From Phyllobacterium sophorae (GTDB lineage Bacteria; Pseudomonadota; Alphaproteobacteria; Rhizobiales; Rhizobiaceae), in contig NZ_PGGM01000001.1 of assembly GCF_003010965.1 (NCBI RefSeq), positions 434,001 through 498,000 of the forward strand: a DNA stretch of 64,000 nucleotides, in the 5' to 3' direction. Below, in pieces: positions 47,956 to 57,278 of the stretch. The notes beneath the pieces are model-generated. The model had not been told where the DNA came from, searched no databases, and saw only the letters and a program-made list of their open reading frames with translations. Position numbers and translations under genes: made by a program. Every line of letters begins with the position of its first letter. Positions within the stretch are counted from its first letter, which is position 1.

Positions 47956-48948
47956 ATGTCCAGCTATGACGTGCTTTGCATCGGCAACGCCATTGTCGAT
48001 ATCATTGCCCGCACCGATGACGATTTCATCGTCAAGAACGGCATCATCAAAAATGCAATGAACCTGATCGATGCCGACCGGGCGGAATTTCTCTATGAAC
48101 GCATGGGACCGGCGATCGAAGCCTCAGGCGGCAGTGCCGGCAACACCGCAGCGGGCGTCGCCAGCCTTGGTGGACGCGCTGCCTATTTTGGCAAGGTGGC
48201 GGACGATCAGCTGGGACATGTCTTCACCCACGATATTCGTTCGCAAGGTGTCGCCTTCGACACACGCGTACTCGCTTCGCCGCCGCCAACCGCTCGCTCG
48301 ATGATCTTCGTGACGCCGGACGGCGAGCGTTCGATGAACACCTATCTCGGCGCCTGTGTCGAACTTGGACCGGAAGATGTGGAAAGTTCCAAGGTTTCCG
48401 AAGCCAAGGTGACTTATTTCGAAGGCTACCTCTGGGATCCGCCGCGCGCCAAGGAAGCAATCCGCCTATCGGCGAAAATCGCGCATGAGCACAAGCGCGA
48501 AGTCTCGATGACGCTGTCCGACCCGTTCTGCGTCGACCGCTATCGCGAAGAATTCCTCGACCTGATGCGCTCGGGCACTGTCGATATCGTCTTTGCCAAT
48601 GAGGCTGAGCTGAAGTCGCTCTATCAGACGCACGATTTCGAAAAGGGACTCGATCTGATCCGCAAGGATTGCAAACTGGCTGCAATCACGCGTTCGGAAA
48701 AGGGCTCGGTCGTTGTATCGAAGGACGAGATGGTTGCCGTGCCGGCAATAGAGATTGCCGAACTGGTCGATACGACCGGCGCAGGCGACCTCTATGCCGC
48801 CGGATTCCTGTTCGGTTATACGAATGGCCGCACGTTGACCGATTGCGCCAGGATTGGTTCGTTGACGGCGGGTCTGGTTATCCAGCAGATCGGTCCGCGT
48901 CCGCAGCTCAATCTGAAGCTCGCGGCGGAACAGGCCGGATTGCTATAG
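47956..48948 (+). CDS. Adenosine kinase (PfkB family)
   Basis: The 330-residue sugar kinase has the PfkB signature 1 in GGSAGNTAAGVASLGGRAAYFG (about residue 58-79) and the anion hole with catalytic Asp in DTTGAGDLYAAGFLFG near residue 274-289. The N-terminus YDVLCIGNAIVDII is the pattern of bacterial adenosine kinases, which phosphorylate adenosine to AMP for purine salvage. It starts at an ATG with GGAG upstream. It stands alone, converging with the toxin gene of a VapBC-like pair with only six bases between the stops. Confidence 0.9.
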   Translation: MSSYDVLCIGNAIVDIIARTDDDFIVKNGIIKNAMNLIDADRAEFLYERMGPAIEASGGSAGNTAAGVASLGGRAAYFGKVADDQLGHVFTHDIRSQGVAFDTRVLASPPPTARSMIFVTPDGERSMNTYLGACVELGPEDVESSKVSEAKVTYFEGYLWDPPRAKEAIRLSAKIAHEHKREVSMTLSDPFCVDRYREEFLDLMRSGTVDIVFANEAELKSLYQTHDFEKGLDLIRKDCKLAAITRSEKGSVVVSKDEMVAVPAIEIAELVDTTGAGDLYAAGFLFGYTNGRTLTDCARIGSLTAGLVIQQIGPRPQLNLKLAAEQAGLL

Positions 48949-48954
48949 CAAGGT

Positions 48955-49344
48955 TCACTTGATTTTGACCGCCATTGGATGGGCGACCAGCGCACGATCA
49001 ATCGTGACAAGGCGCAAGTCTTCCACCTGACATTGCGCCAGCAAGAGGCGGTCAAAAGGATCCCGTGTTAACGGTTCGGGCTCAACTGCGATCAGGGTGT
49101 GGTGCTCGTTGATCGGAACAAGTTCTACTCCCATGTCCGTTAGCAGACCAGGCAACGTCTTGAGACCGGGAGTAAGCTGAAGCTTTCCCAAGCGCCATTT
49201 GATCGCGATTTCCCAAAGACTGGCCACGCTCGCATGGAACTCCCCTGCCGGGTCTGCGAGCAAGCTCCGAATGCCGGGCGTAAACTTCTCCAGCTGCTGC
49301 TCGAGAATGGCCAACAGAATATGAGTATCCAGCAACACTCTCAT
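48955..49344 (-). CDS. VapC-like PIN-domain toxin
   Basis: The 129-residue protein has the PIN ribonuclease pattern: LLDTHILLAIL at residues 4-14 with the first Asp, ASLWEIAIK with the conserved Glu, and DPFDRLLLAQC with the third and fourth acidic residues. This matches type II VapC toxins, which cut initiator tRNA or other RNAs. Its ATG overlaps the upstream antitoxin stop by four bases. The two-gene module is complete and looks functional. Confidence 0.9.
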   Translation of the reverse strand: MRVLLDTHILLAILEQQLEKFTPGIRSLLADPAGEFHASVASLWEIAIKWRLGKLQLTPGLKTLPGLLTDMGVELVPINEHHTLIAVEPEPLTRDPFDRLLLAQCQVEDLRLVTIDRALVAHPMAVKIK

Positions 49345-49610
49345 GCGTCTGGCGGCAGCGGGTAAAGGAGAAAATCTTCCGGTAATGGGTCGTCGAAGTC
49401 GTCCGCGATAAAGGGGACGATCGTCGTGATCCCGTGTATTTTCTTGAATTCGTCAATCGCCTCCAGCTGCAGCCCCTTTCCGGGCTTGTGCGGAACAAGA
49501 TCAAAAGCCGGACGACCATTGCGTGTCACCACAATGGTTTCGCCTTTTTCCACCTGGCGGGCGAGTTCCGTGAGGCGGTTCTTTGCGTCTCGGATCGATA
49601 CAGTTGTCAT
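49341..49610 (-). CDS. Phd/YefM family antitoxin
   Basis: The 89-residue protein begins MTTVSIRDAKNRLTELARQV, the Phd/YefM opening that binds DNA. Its C-terminal half (residues 50-89), ending DDFDDPLPEDFLLYPLPPDA, is acidic and should wrap the toxin. It precedes and overlaps the PIN toxin gene, so the pair forms an autoregulated type II module. A longer upstream frame lies in the neighbouring gene and is rejected. Confidence 0.9.
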   Translation of the reverse strand: MTTVSIRDAKNRLTELARQVEKGETIVVTRNGRPAFDLVPHKPGKGLQLEAIDEFKKIHGITTIVPFIADDFDDPLPEDFLLYPLPPDA

Positions 49611-49686
49611 GTGAGAATAGTGGCCACATGCAGCCATTTTGTCAAGTTGCGATGCTTCACCCAAGCACAGATGGTGCCCGGCAAGT

Positions 49687-50340
49687 CTACTCCGACCGGA
49701 TATAGCCCTCGCGCTTGAGTTCCTCGGGCGTGCGGCCGGGCCTGTGATAGGTGGGCAGCGCCCAGCCGAAATAAAGCGCGCCGCCACGCACCGCAAATGC
49801 GGTGAGTGCAGCGGCGAGTGCCGACAGTTCCAGTCCAAGAGACAGAGCGTGCAGAATAATGTAGACGACCGACCCGGCCAGGGCGGCCGTCACATAGATT
49901 TCGCGGCGCATCAGCACCGATGGCTCACCGGAAATGATATCCCGAAGGATGCCGCCGAAGGTAGCGGTCATGATGCCGGTGACGACGGCAATGCTTGAAT
50001 CGAAGCCCAACGCCAGGCTTTTGGCTGCACCCATGACACTATAGGCGGCGAGGCCGACCGCATCGAGCCATAGCAGCACGCGGTAGCGTGACTCCAGCAG
50101 ATTGGCGGAGAAATAGACGACGATTGCGGCCGCGGCACAGACCAGAAGGTTCCCCGGATCCTTGACCCAGAATATCGGAACTCCAAGGATCAGGTCGCGC
50201 AACGTACCGCCGCCGACGCCCGTCACCGCCGCAAGAAAGATGAACGCGATGATATCGAGCTGGCGGCGTGATGCCGCCAGGGCGCCTGTCGCGGCAAAGA
50301 CGAATATCCCGGCATAGTTGAACAGCTGGATCGTGGTCAT
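49687..50340 (-). CDS. Trimeric intracellular cation (TRIC) channel family protein
   Basis: The 217-residue inner-membrane protein has seven hydrophobic segments and the tandem repeat of the bacterial TRIC (UPF0126, YadS/YicG) family. Each half carries a glycine-rich motif: GVGGGTLRDLILG near residue 46-58 and TATFGGILRDIISG near residue 128-141. TRIC proteins form trimeric potassium-conducting channels. The ATG of MTTIQLFNY is chosen. It is followed by the antitoxin gene on the same strand, 76 bases on. Confidence 0.9.
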   Translation of the reverse strand: MTTIQLFNYAGIFVFAATGALAASRRQLDIIAFIFLAAVTGVGGGTLRDLILGVPIFWVKDPGNLLVCAAAAIVVYFSANLLESRYRVLLWLDAVGLAAYSVMGAAKSLALGFDSSIAVVTGIMTATFGGILRDIISGEPSVLMRREIYVTAALAGSVVYIILHALSLGLELSALAAALTAFAVRGGALYFGWALPTYHRPGRTPEELKREGYIRSE

Positions 50341-50400
50341 CGGCAATTCCCCCTGCGCCCGGATAATGGGCACGATAGAGCATCACCCGCCAAAATGAAA

Positions 50401-50433
50401 AGAGCCGCATTCCCGGTTAAGGAACGCGGCTCT
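50401..50433 (-). terminator. Rho-independent terminator of grpE
   Basis: A 13-base-pair stem with one A.C mismatch (AGAGCCGCATTCC / GGAACGCGGCTCT) and a seven-base loop lies 22 bases past the grpE stop. On the minus strand it runs into TTTTCATTTT. Confidence 0.85.
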
Positions 50434-50455
50434 CAAATTCGACTTGCAGGCCGGA

Positions 50456-51169
50456 TCAGGCGTCTTTTTCCGCCTGCGGATTGATCGGGCCAGGTTCCGG
50501 CTGGCCTTCGCCTGCCCCTTGCTTGGGGCCACCCTTGGATACGCCGACCAGGGCCGGGCGCAACATGCGGTCGCCAATGACGAAGCCTGACTGTGCGACC
50601 TGCAACACGGTGTTGTGTGGTACGTCAGCATTTGGAATCTCGAACATCGCCTGATGGAAGTTTGGATCGAACTTCTGGCCCAGCGGCTCGATTTTCTTGA
50701 CTCCGTGGCGTTCCATCGCAGTCATCAGCGAACGTTCGGTCATCTCAACGCCTTCGGCAAGCGATTTGAAACCAGCGTCGCCTTGAGCCAGCGCATCGGC
50801 AGGAATTGCTTCGAGCGCGCGCTTCAGATTGTCCGAAACGGAAAGAACGTCGCGGGCGAAATTGGCGACCGAATAGGCGCGCGCATCGTGAACGTCGCGT
50901 GCGGTCCGTTTGCGCAGGTTTTCCATGTCGGCGGCAAGCCGCAGCAGCTGGTCCTTCAGGTCGCCGTTTTCGGCGCGCAGCCTGTCGAGCTCGGCCCAAT
51001 TGTTGGCCTGAGCTTCAATTTCGTCATCCTGGGCCATCGCGTATTCTTCAGCCTTGCGCGATTTGAGAAAATCATCGGCAGCGCGCTTCAGCGCATCTCG
51101 ATCGCGCGGATTCTTCAGGTCGCGCTGGTCGAGATCGGGTGTGTCGTGATTTTTCTTGTCTTCAGCCAT
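50456..51169 (-). CDS. grpE: GrpE nucleotide exchange factor
   Basis: The 237-residue cytoplasmic protein exchanges ADP for ATP on DnaK. It has the long helical coiled-coil region (about 45-110, rich in Glu, Arg and Leu) and the GrpE head domain with [24 protein letters not shown] and [18 protein letters not shown] motifs. The acidic Pro/Gly-rich tail after residue 205 is common in alphaproteobacteria. It is 74 bases downstream of hrcA on the same strand and ends at a strong terminator. dnaK and dnaJ are not in the window. Confidence 0.95.
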   Translation of the reverse strand: MAEDKKNHDTPDLDQRDLKNPRDRDALKRAADDFLKSRKAEEYAMAQDDEIEAQANNWAELDRLRAENGDLKDQLLRLAADMENLRKRTARDVHDARAYSVANFARDVLSVSDNLKRALEAIPADALAQGDAGFKSLAEGVEMTERSLMTAMERHGVKKIEPLGQKFDPNFHQAMFEIPNADVPHNTVLQVAQSGFVIGDRMLRPALVGVSKGGPKQGAGEGQPEPGPINPQAEKDA

Positions 51170-51243
51170 CTATCCTGTCCGTTCATTATTCGTAAGTTGC
51201 GCTGGATATCGAGCTTTAGGCCATAAAAATCAAGTGCAAATGA

Positions 51244-52314
51244 CTATCGAAGCAGGCGCGACACAAGCTGGGCCGTATAATCCACCATCGGCACGATGCG
51301 CGCATAGTTGAGCCGCGTTGGACCGATGACACCCAGCGCGCCGATCACCCGCTGTTCCGAATCGCGGTATGGCGCGATGACCAGCGACGAACCGGAAAGC
51401 GAAAACAGTTTGTTCTCCGAACCGATGAAAATACGCACGCCCGGTCCGGCCTCCGCCAGATCAAGCAACTGCAGTGTACCTTCCTTGGTCTCGAGATCGT
51501 CGAACAGATGACGCAGGCGCTCGAGATCGGCCTCGGCATTGACCGATTCGAGCAGATTGCCGCGCCCGCGAACGATCAACCGTGCGGGCTGGCCGCCACC
51601 AGCCCCGCCCCAGATGGCAAGGCCCTGTTCAACCAGATGTTGCGACAATGCGTCCAGCGCCTGCTGTGTTTCCTCCTTGAGCCGGGCGACTTCCTGCCGC
51701 GCCTCGGTGATGGTGCGTCCCTGAATATGCGCGTTGAGAAAATTCGACGCCTCGATCAATTGCGATGGCGTGACGCCGAGCGGCAGATCGATGACGCGGT
51801 TTTCGATATCGCCGCTCTGGGTGACGAGTACTGCCAATGCCTTTGTCGGCTCGAGACGAACGAATTCGATATGCTTCAGCGCACCTTCCGCCTTGCTGGC
51901 GAGAACCAGCCCGGCACCCCGCGACATGCCGGAAAGGATCTGGCTTGCCTGGGTGAGCACGCTTTCCGCCGACTGGGATTCACCGGAAGCCCGCACCTGA
52001 GCCTCGATGGAATTACGCTCAGCGGAGGAGAGGTCGCCGACTTCCATGAAGGCGTCGACGAAAAAACGCAGTCCAAGCTGCGTCGGCAGCCGCCCGGCCG
52101 AGATATGCGGCGCATAGACGAGACCGAGATGTTCCAGATCGCTCATCACATTGCGGATTGTGGCGGGGGAAAGGGACACAGGCAGGATGCGCGACAGGTT
52201 GCGCGATCCAACCGGTTCGCCGTCGCCCAGATAGCTCTCGACAATCCGCCGGAAAATATCCCGCGACCGCTGATCAAGCGATTGCAATGTCTCCGGAACC
52301 ACGGCGTTGTTCAT
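51244..52314 (-). CDS. hrcA: Heat-inducible repressor HrcA
   Basis: The 356-residue repressor has an N-terminal winged helix ([19 protein letters not shown] start, [20 protein letters not shown] and [13 protein letters not shown]) followed by the HrcA GAF-like core and the C-terminal [20 protein letters not shown] motif. HrcA binds CIRCE elements of groESL and related operons. I see no CIRCE (TTAGCACTC-N9-GAGTGCTAA) in this region. It is divergent from rph, with 125 bases between starts. Pairing with grpE is a usual heat-shock layout. Confidence 0.95.
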   Translation of the reverse strand: MNNAVVPETLQSLDQRSRDIFRRIVESYLGDGEPVGSRNLSRILPVSLSPATIRNVMSDLEHLGLVYAPHISAGRLPTQLGLRFFVDAFMEVGDLSSAERNSIEAQVRASGESQSAESVLTQASQILSGMSRGAGLVLASKAEGALKHIEFVRLEPTKALAVLVTQSGDIENRVIDLPLGVTPSQLIEASNFLNAHIQGRTITEARQEVARLKEETQQALDALSQHLVEQGLAIWGGAGGGQPARLIVRGRGNLLESVNAEADLERLRHLFDDLETKEGTLQLLDLAEAGPGVRIFIGSENKLFSLSGSSLVIAPYRDSEQRVIGALGVIGPTRLNYARIVPMVDYTAQLVSRLLR

Positions 52315-52439
52315 CCTGCCTCATACTTCTGTTCGTTGCCGGCCTGATATAAGCATTATCGGGTCAATCATCAAAGCCTTTGCTTCATTCACCCATCGCG
52401 GTTAAAAGGCCGGGAAACAGATCAACAAGAGGTTAGCCC

Positions 52440-53156
52440 ATGCGTCCTTCCAAACGAGCCCCCGACGAAATGCGCGCCATTTCCTTTGAGCGCGGCATTT
52501 CCAAACATGCCGAGGGCTCGTGCCTGGTCAAATTCGGCGATACCCACGTGCTGTGCACCGCTAGCCTGGAGGAAAAAGTGCCGGGCTGGATGCGCAACAC
52601 CGGCAAGGGATGGGTCACGGCCGAATATGGCATGCTGCCGCGCTCGACCGGCGATCGCATGCGCCGCGAAGCCTCTTCCGGCAAGCAGGGTGGCCGTACC
52701 CTGGAAATCCAGCGGCTGATTGCGCGCTCGCTCCGTGCTGTGGTGGATTTGCAGGCACTCGGCGAAGTACAGATCACCGTCGACTGCGATGTCATCCAGG
52801 CCGACGGCGGCACCCGCACCGCAGCGATCACTGGCGGCTGGGTGGCCCTGCACGAATGTCTGAGCTGGATGGAAGCGCGGCAGATGCTCAAGGTCGAAAA
52901 AGTCCTGAAGGACCATGTCGCTGCCATTTCCTGCGGTATTTCCGATGGCACCCCGGTCATCGATCTCGACTATCAGGAAGATTCGACGGCCCAGACCGAT
53001 GCCAATTTCGTCATGACCGGCAAGGGTGGTATTGTTGAAGTACAGGGAACCGCCGAGGGCGATCCTTTCTCCGAAGACGAATTGCTGGCACTGATGGGGC
53101 TTGCCCGCAACGGCATCAACCGTTTGGTTTCGCTGCAGAAAATGGCCGTCGGCTAG
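52440..53156 (+). CDS. rph: Ribonuclease PH
   Basis: The 238-residue cytoplasmic exoribonuclease trims tRNA 3' ends with phosphate. It has the PH-domain signature pattern GDTHVLC-like ([20 protein letters not shown]), the phosphate-binding RRE and the [14 protein letters not shown] motif near residue 120. It starts directly at ATG of [12 protein letters not shown]. It is the first gene of a plus-strand run (rph, VOC, rdgB, hemW, rsmI, yraN), the conserved rph-rdgB-hemW order of alphaproteobacteria. Confidence 0.97.
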   Translation: MRPSKRAPDEMRAISFERGISKHAEGSCLVKFGDTHVLCTASLEEKVPGWMRNTGKGWVTAEYGMLPRSTGDRMRREASSGKQGGRTLEIQRLIARSLRAVVDLQALGEVQITVDCDVIQADGGTRTAAITGGWVALHECLSWMEARQMLKVEKVLKDHVAAISCGISDGTPVIDLDYQEDSTAQTDANFVMTGKGGIVEVQGTAEGDPFSEDELLALMGLARNGINRLVSLQKMAVG

Positions 53157-53168
53157 AAGACAGGAACC

Positions 53169-53576
53169 ATGCAGCCATCAGGAATACTGGAAACAGCGCT
53201 TTATGTGACCGATGTCGAAGTGGCTGCGCGGTTCTATGCTGGTGTGCTCGGGATGGAAGTCATCCTGCGTGCCGGCAATGAATCGGTATTCTTCCGTTGC
53301 GGGCCCGGCGTGCTTATTCTTTTCAACGTTGAAAAGTTGAAGGAAAGGCCAAAAGGCGGTCTGCCGATACCGTCCCATGGCGCGGATGGGCCGGGTCATG
53401 TGTGTTTTCGCGCGACGCGGGATGAAATTGCGGAGTGGAAATCCCATCTGGAGGCCAACGGTATCGTCATCGAGAGCGAGTTCGATTGGCCGAACGGCGC
53501 GCACTCCCTGTATTTCCGCGATCCGTCGGGAAATTCGATTGAATTTGCCGAACCACAATTATGGAATCTGAAATGA
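53169..53576 (+). CDS. VOC family protein (glyoxalase-like)
   Basis: The 135-residue protein has the vicinal-oxygen-chelate fold in two beta-alpha-beta halves: [20 protein letters not shown] at the start, and [20 protein letters not shown] with the later ligand region [17 protein letters not shown]. Possible metal ligands are the His and Glu of these motifs. Members bind metals and act on glyoxal-type, antibiotic or aromatic substrates; the target is unknown. It lies between rph (12 bases upstream) and rdgB, whose start overlaps its stop by four bases (ATGA at 53573). Confidence 0.9.
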   Translation: MQPSGILETALYVTDVEVAARFYAGVLGMEVILRAGNESVFFRCGPGVLILFNVEKLKERPKGGLPIPSHGADGPGHVCFRATRDEIAEWKSHLEANGIVIESEFDWPNGAHSLYFRDPSGNSIEFAEPQLWNLK

Positions 53577-54232
53577 GAACGCTTCAAAAAGGCAAGTTGC
53601 TCGTCGCCAGCCACAACCAGGGCAAGATCAGGGAAATGATCGACCTGCTCGGGCCGTTCGGCTTCGAAGTGGTGTCTGCCGCTGACATGGGCCTGCCTGA
53701 ACCCGAGGAGACGGGCACGACCTTCGAGGAGAACGCCTACATCAAGGCCGCTGCTGCCGCCAAGGCGACGGGTCTTGTCGCGCTTTCCGACGATTCAGGC
53801 CTATGCGTTGATGCGCTGGGCGGCAATCCGGGTGTCTACACCGCCAATTGGGCCGAACTTCCGGACGGCAAGCGTGACTTCGCTCACGGCATGCGGAAGG
53901 TCGAGAAGGCATTGCAGGAAAAGGGTGCGAGCGCACCCGGGGATCGCAGCGGCCGGTTCGTTTCGGTTATCTGCCTTGCCTGGCCCGATGGCGAAGCCAA
54001 TTACTATCGCGGCGAAGTGGAAGGCGAGATCGTCTGGCCGCCACGCGGCACCGCAGGATTCGGCTACGACCCCGTATTCAGGCCGGAAGGCTACAATACA
54101 ACCTTCGGCGAAATGACTGCGGAACAGAAACACGGCTGGAAGCCGGGCGACACCGATGCGCTGTCGCATCGCGCTCGTGCCTTCCAGCGCTTTGCCAAAG
54201 ATTGTCTGGATGCGCATGAACCATCCCGATAA
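53573..54232 (+). CDS. rdgB: dITP/XTP pyrophosphatase
   Basis: The 219-residue cytoplasmic enzyme hydrolyses non-canonical purine nucleoside triphosphates (dITP, XTP) and prevents their incorporation in DNA. It has the Ham1 family motifs [10 protein letters not shown] at residues 14-23, [10 protein letters not shown], the catalytic Asp in [13 protein letters not shown], and FGYDPVF and HRARAFQRF near the end. The start at MRTLQKGK overlaps the VOC stop by four bases, supporting it over a start four codons upstream. Its end overlaps the hemW start by 17 bases. Confidence 0.95.
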   Translation: MRTLQKGKLLVASHNQGKIREMIDLLGPFGFEVVSAADMGLPEPEETGTTFEENAYIKAAAAAKATGLVALSDDSGLCVDALGGNPGVYTANWAELPDGKRDFAHGMRKVEKALQEKGASAPGDRSGRFVSVICLAWPDGEANYYRGEVEGEIVWPPRGTAGFGYDPVFRPEGYNTTFGEMTAEQKHGWKPGDTDALSHRARAFQRFAKDCLDAHEPSR

Positions 54233-55379
54233 AGGCGAGTCCGGCTTTGGCGTCTACGTTCATTGGCCCTTCTGCATGGCCAAATGCCCTTACTGCGATT
54301 TCAACTCGCATGTCCGGCATCAGCCGGTGGACCAGCCGCGCTTTGCCGCAGCCTTTGCCCGCGAAATGGCGACGATGCGCGAGCGTACGGGTCAGCGCAC
54401 GGTTTCCAGCATCTTCCTTGGCGGCGGTACGCCGTCACTGATGCAACCGGAGACGGTGGCTTCCATCCTCGATGAAATCGCCCGCAACTGGCACGTGCCG
54501 GATGATATCGAGATCACGCTGGAAGCCAATCCGACCAGCGTCGAGGCAGATCGTTTTCGCGGTTATCGCGCCGCGGGCGTCAACCGGGTGTCGCTTGGCG
54601 TGCAGGCGCTCAATGATCCGGATCTGCGCCGGCTCGGCCGCATGCACAGCGTCGATGAGGCACTCATTGCGATCGGACTGGCGCGCGAGATTTTCCCGCG
54701 GCTTTCCTTCGACCTTATTTATGCGCGGCCGGACCAGACCATTGAAGGCTGGCGCGATGAACTTGCCCGCGCGATCTCCTATGCCGCCGATCATTTGTCG
54801 CTGTACCAGCTGACGATCGAGGAAGGCACGCCTTTCTACAATCTGTGGAAGGCGGGGAAACTGGTGACACCCGACGGTGATCACGCGGCAGCGCTTTATG
54901 CGGAAACGCAGGATGTAACGGCGAGCCATGGCCTGCCAGCCTATGAAATTTCCAATCATGCCGCACCCGGCGCGGAGTCGCAGCACAATCTCGTTTACTG
55001 GCGCTATGGCGAATATGTCGGTGTCGGTCCGGGCGCGCACGGACGCTTCATTGAAAATGGGACGCGCGCAGTAACCATCACCGAGCGTCATCCCGAATCC
55101 TGGTTGCGGCAAGTCGAAGCCGGCGGCCACGGGGTTGTCGAGGAAGAGTTCCTGAATAGAGAGCAGGAAGGCGACGAATTCCTGTTGATGGGATTGCGGC
55201 TGGCAGAGGGAATTGATCTCGCCCGCTACGAACGTCTGACTGGACACAGCGTCAAGGAAGGTAAAGTGATTTCCTTGGCGGAGCAGGGCCTTATCGAATA
55301 TATCGGCAATAGCCGTATTCGCACGACGCCCGAGGGCGCCATCGTGCTCAATGCGGTCATCGCCGATCTGGCAGCATAA
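54216..55379 (+). CDS. hemW: Radical SAM heme chaperone HemW
   Basis: The 387-residue cytoplasmic protein has the radical-SAM cluster motif [12 protein letters not shown] (C-x3-C-x2-C) near residue 22 and the HemW family sequence [20 protein letters not shown] and NRVSLGVQA in the barrel. HemW binds heme and inserts it into respiratory enzymes; older annotations call it a coproporphyrinogen oxidase. It lacks the extended four-cysteine site of HemN. I use the second of two close ATGs ([10 protein letters not shown]), as the barrel motif starts soon after. It overlaps rdgB and precedes rsmI by ten bases. Confidence 0.94.
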   Translation: MNHPDKGESGFGVYVHWPFCMAKCPYCDFNSHVRHQPVDQPRFAAAFAREMATMRERTGQRTVSSIFLGGGTPSLMQPETVASILDEIARNWHVPDDIEITLEANPTSVEADRFRGYRAAGVNRVSLGVQALNDPDLRRLGRMHSVDEALIAIGLAREIFPRLSFDLIYARPDQTIEGWRDELARAISYAADHLSLYQLTIEEGTPFYNLWKAGKLVTPDGDHAAALYAETQDVTASHGLPAYEISNHAAPGAESQHNLVYWRYGEYVGVGPGAHGRFIENGTRAVTITERHPESWLRQVEAGGHGVVEEEFLNREQEGDEFLLMGLRLAEGIDLARYERLTGHSVKEGKVISLAEQGLIEYIGNSRIRTTPEGAIVLNAVIADLAA

Positions 55380-55389
55380 GGGAAAAGTT

Positions 55390-56304
55390 TTGTCCGAGGG
55401 AGAAGCCCCAAAAACTGCCGACAAGGAGCGGGACTATCAGATCGGCAGCGCTTCCTACCGCGCCCGCCCACTGGAGCCGGCCCTCTATATCGTGGCGACG
55501 CCGATCGGAAATCTCGGCGACATGACCCTACGCGGCATCGAAACGCTGGCAGCGGCAGACATTATCGCCTGCGAGGATACGCGTGTGAGCCGCGTTCTGC
55601 TCGACCGCTACGGCATTTCCCGCCGCCCCTACGCCTACCACGAACACAATGCCGAAATGGCCGGCCCCAAACTGATCGATGCGCTTTTGGCGGGCAAGAG
55701 CGTCGCACTGGTTTCAGATGCGGGTACGCCGCTGATTTCTGATCCGGGAGGCCGCCTGGTGCCTGAAGCCAAAGCCGCCGGCATAAGGGTCGTGCCCATC
55801 CCCGGCGCATCATCGGTGCTGGCCGCCCTTACAGCTTCAGGATTATTCAAGGATTCGTTTTATTTTGCCGGCTTCCTATCGTCGAAACAGGGCCAGCGCC
55901 GGGCGAAGCTCGAGCAATTGAAAACCCTTGATGCGGCGCTGGTATTCTTCGAATCGCCAAATCGCGCGGCGGCAACGCTGGCAGACATGGTCGAAATCTT
56001 CGGCCCTGAACGCCAGGCGTCGCTGTGCCGTGAACTGACGAAGACATATGAGACTGTCGTCACCCTGCCTCTGAAGGACCTGGCAGCGGAATTCGACGGC
56101 GAGGACCGTATCCGCGGCGAAGTGGTGCTCGTTGTTGGCCCACCGCAAGAACATGAGAATGTGCCGCGCTCCGACGACGACATCGATGCGCTGCTGCGCG
56201 CCCTCGTTCTCGAAATGGCACCGGCCAAGGCAGCGGGTGAGGCCTCGCGCATGACCGGCCGGCCCAAGGGAGAACTTTATCAACGGCTTCTGGCGTTGAA
56301 ATAG
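55390..56304 (+). CDS. rsmI: 16S rRNA (cytidine1402-2'-O)-methyltransferase
   Basis: The 304-residue enzyme 2'-O-methylates C1402 in the decoding centre of 16S rRNA using SAM. It has the YraL/RsmI signature [18 protein letters not shown] near residues 33-50, ACEDTRVS, the [14 protein letters not shown] motif and [13 protein letters not shown] start it at TTG ([10 protein letters not shown]), ten bases after hemW with AAGGGA upstream. An upstream ATG would begin inside hemW. The next gene, yraN, follows seven bases after the stop. Confidence 0.93.
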   Translation: MSEGEAPKTADKERDYQIGSASYRARPLEPALYIVATPIGNLGDMTLRGIETLAAADIIACEDTRVSRVLLDRYGISRRPYAYHEHNAEMAGPKLIDALLAGKSVALVSDAGTPLISDPGGRLVPEAKAAGIRVVPIPGASSVLAALTASGLFKDSFYFAGFLSSKQGQRRAKLEQLKTLDAALVFFESPNRAAATLADMVEIFGPERQASLCRELTKTYETVVTLPLKDLAAEFDGEDRIRGEVVLVVGPPQEHENVPRSDDDIDALLRALVLEMAPAKAAGEASRMTGRPKGELYQRLLALK

Positions 56305-56311
56305 GCGCGAG

Positions 56312-56677
56312 ATGAGCGAATTGGGCAAGCGCCGCAAGGCTTACCGTCGCGGCCACTCCGCAGAACATCTCGCTGCCCTTGCCCTCATACTGAAAGGCTA
56401 CCGCATCGTCGGCCGCCGCTATCGCACCAAACTCGGCGAGATCGACCTGATCGCACGGCGCGGCGACACCGTTCTCATCGTCGAGGTGAAGGCGCGGGCA
56501 ACGCTTGAGCAGGCGATGGACTCGGTCAATGCACTGACCATGCGCCGGATCGAGGCAGCTGCGGATCATTGGCTTGCGCGTCAGAGTGACCATACCCGTC
56601 TCTCCCTGCGCTTTGATCTCGTCGCTATCCTGCCCTGGCGCTGGCCCGTGCATGTGCAGGCGGTTTTTACCGTCTAG
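56312..56677 (+). CDS. YraN family protein (UPF0102), nuclease-like
   Basis: The 121-residue protein has the restriction-endonuclease-like core of the UPF0102 family: [20 protein letters not shown] near residue 29-48, with the catalytic-type Glu and Asp, and [10 protein letters not shown] with the EVK motif of PD-(D/E)XK enzymes. The biological role is unproven. It is the last gene of the rph-rdgB-hemW-rsmI-yraN run, and rsmI-yraN neighbours are common in bacteria. Confidence 0.9.
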   Translation: MSELGKRRKAYRRGHSAEHLAALALILKGYRIVGRRYRTKLGEIDLIARRGDTVLIVEVKARATLEQAMDSVNALTMRRIEAAADHWLARQSDHTRLSLRFDLVAILPWRWPVHVQAVFTV

Positions 56678-56718
56678 ACAAAACTTGCACTAGGATATGG
56701 TTGAGATCCGGTCGCATT

Positions 56719-56940
56719 CTACAAGCGGCTTCCTTGTGCAGCATTTTGACCTGACCCTGCGCGAAATGCGCGGCGCTCCTCGACGAGCAGCATGGCATAA
56801 ATGTTCTCGTCAATGATCATGCAGGCAGTCTTGTCGTCGGAGAAACCCGGATTGAAGCTGAAACCGAGAGCGGTGAAGAAGCCTTTCGACGCTTGCAGAT
56901 TCTTGACCGGAAGATCTACGAGATCATGCGCATCAGGTGT
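56719..56940 (-). pseudogene. Fragment of a VOC/glyoxalase-like gene
   Basis: On the minus strand a frame reads DLPVKNLQASKGFFTALGFS then NPGFSDDKTACMIIDENIYA and MLL before ending at a TAG. This is the first half of a typical VOC family protein annotated as lactoylglutathione lyase-like, with the usual ligand-bearing strands. No ATG, GTG or TTG is available at the beginning (the motif starts in DAHDLVDLPVK and the upstream frame is unrelated), and only about 60 of the roughly 130 residues are present. It is decayed or truncated at both ends. Confidence 0.7.
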
Positions 56941-57278
56941 CTCCGCTCCTTGTGACGGAGCCGTCCATACCGGATCGAGCGTGTCTTCGCCACGGCCAGC
57001 AACAAAGGGGCTTGCATTTTCTTGTTAACCCGATAAAAGTAGTCGTGTATTGATTTGGCTGGATGGCCGGCCAGATGCGGATGATCGAGCATGTCTCGCT
57101 TTGCCTCAAGGGGTGATGGCAAGGCGTGTGTCTCTTTGTATACGATAGAAAGAGAATCCGCTTGTTTCGGCTTTTTCAGAAATTCCATGCTCTTGACCGG
57201 GATTCGGCGCACTTCTGTTCCTTATAAACAGCTGCCGGATCATGGATAATCCCCTGAACCATCGGGATTGTCTTATTC
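56941..57278. other. Non-coding interval before the cys cluster
   Basis: Between the decayed VOC gene and cysG lie 338 bases that are AT-richer than average. A minus-strand frame of up to 98 codons (56916-57212) exists, but it has no known family and its coding character is weak. The promoter of the cys operon must be near 57200-57270; I cannot place it exactly. Confidence 0.4.

Noticed and set aside
52315-52439. CIRCE element between hrcA and rph
   Set aside because: I looked for TTAGCACTC-N9-GAGTGCTAA or a near match and did not find one.
56916-57212. Minus-strand frame of up to 98 codons upstream of cysG
   Set aside because: It overlaps the VOC remnant in another frame, starts at GTG without a clear ribosome-binding site and resembles no family. 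I leave it as non-coding.
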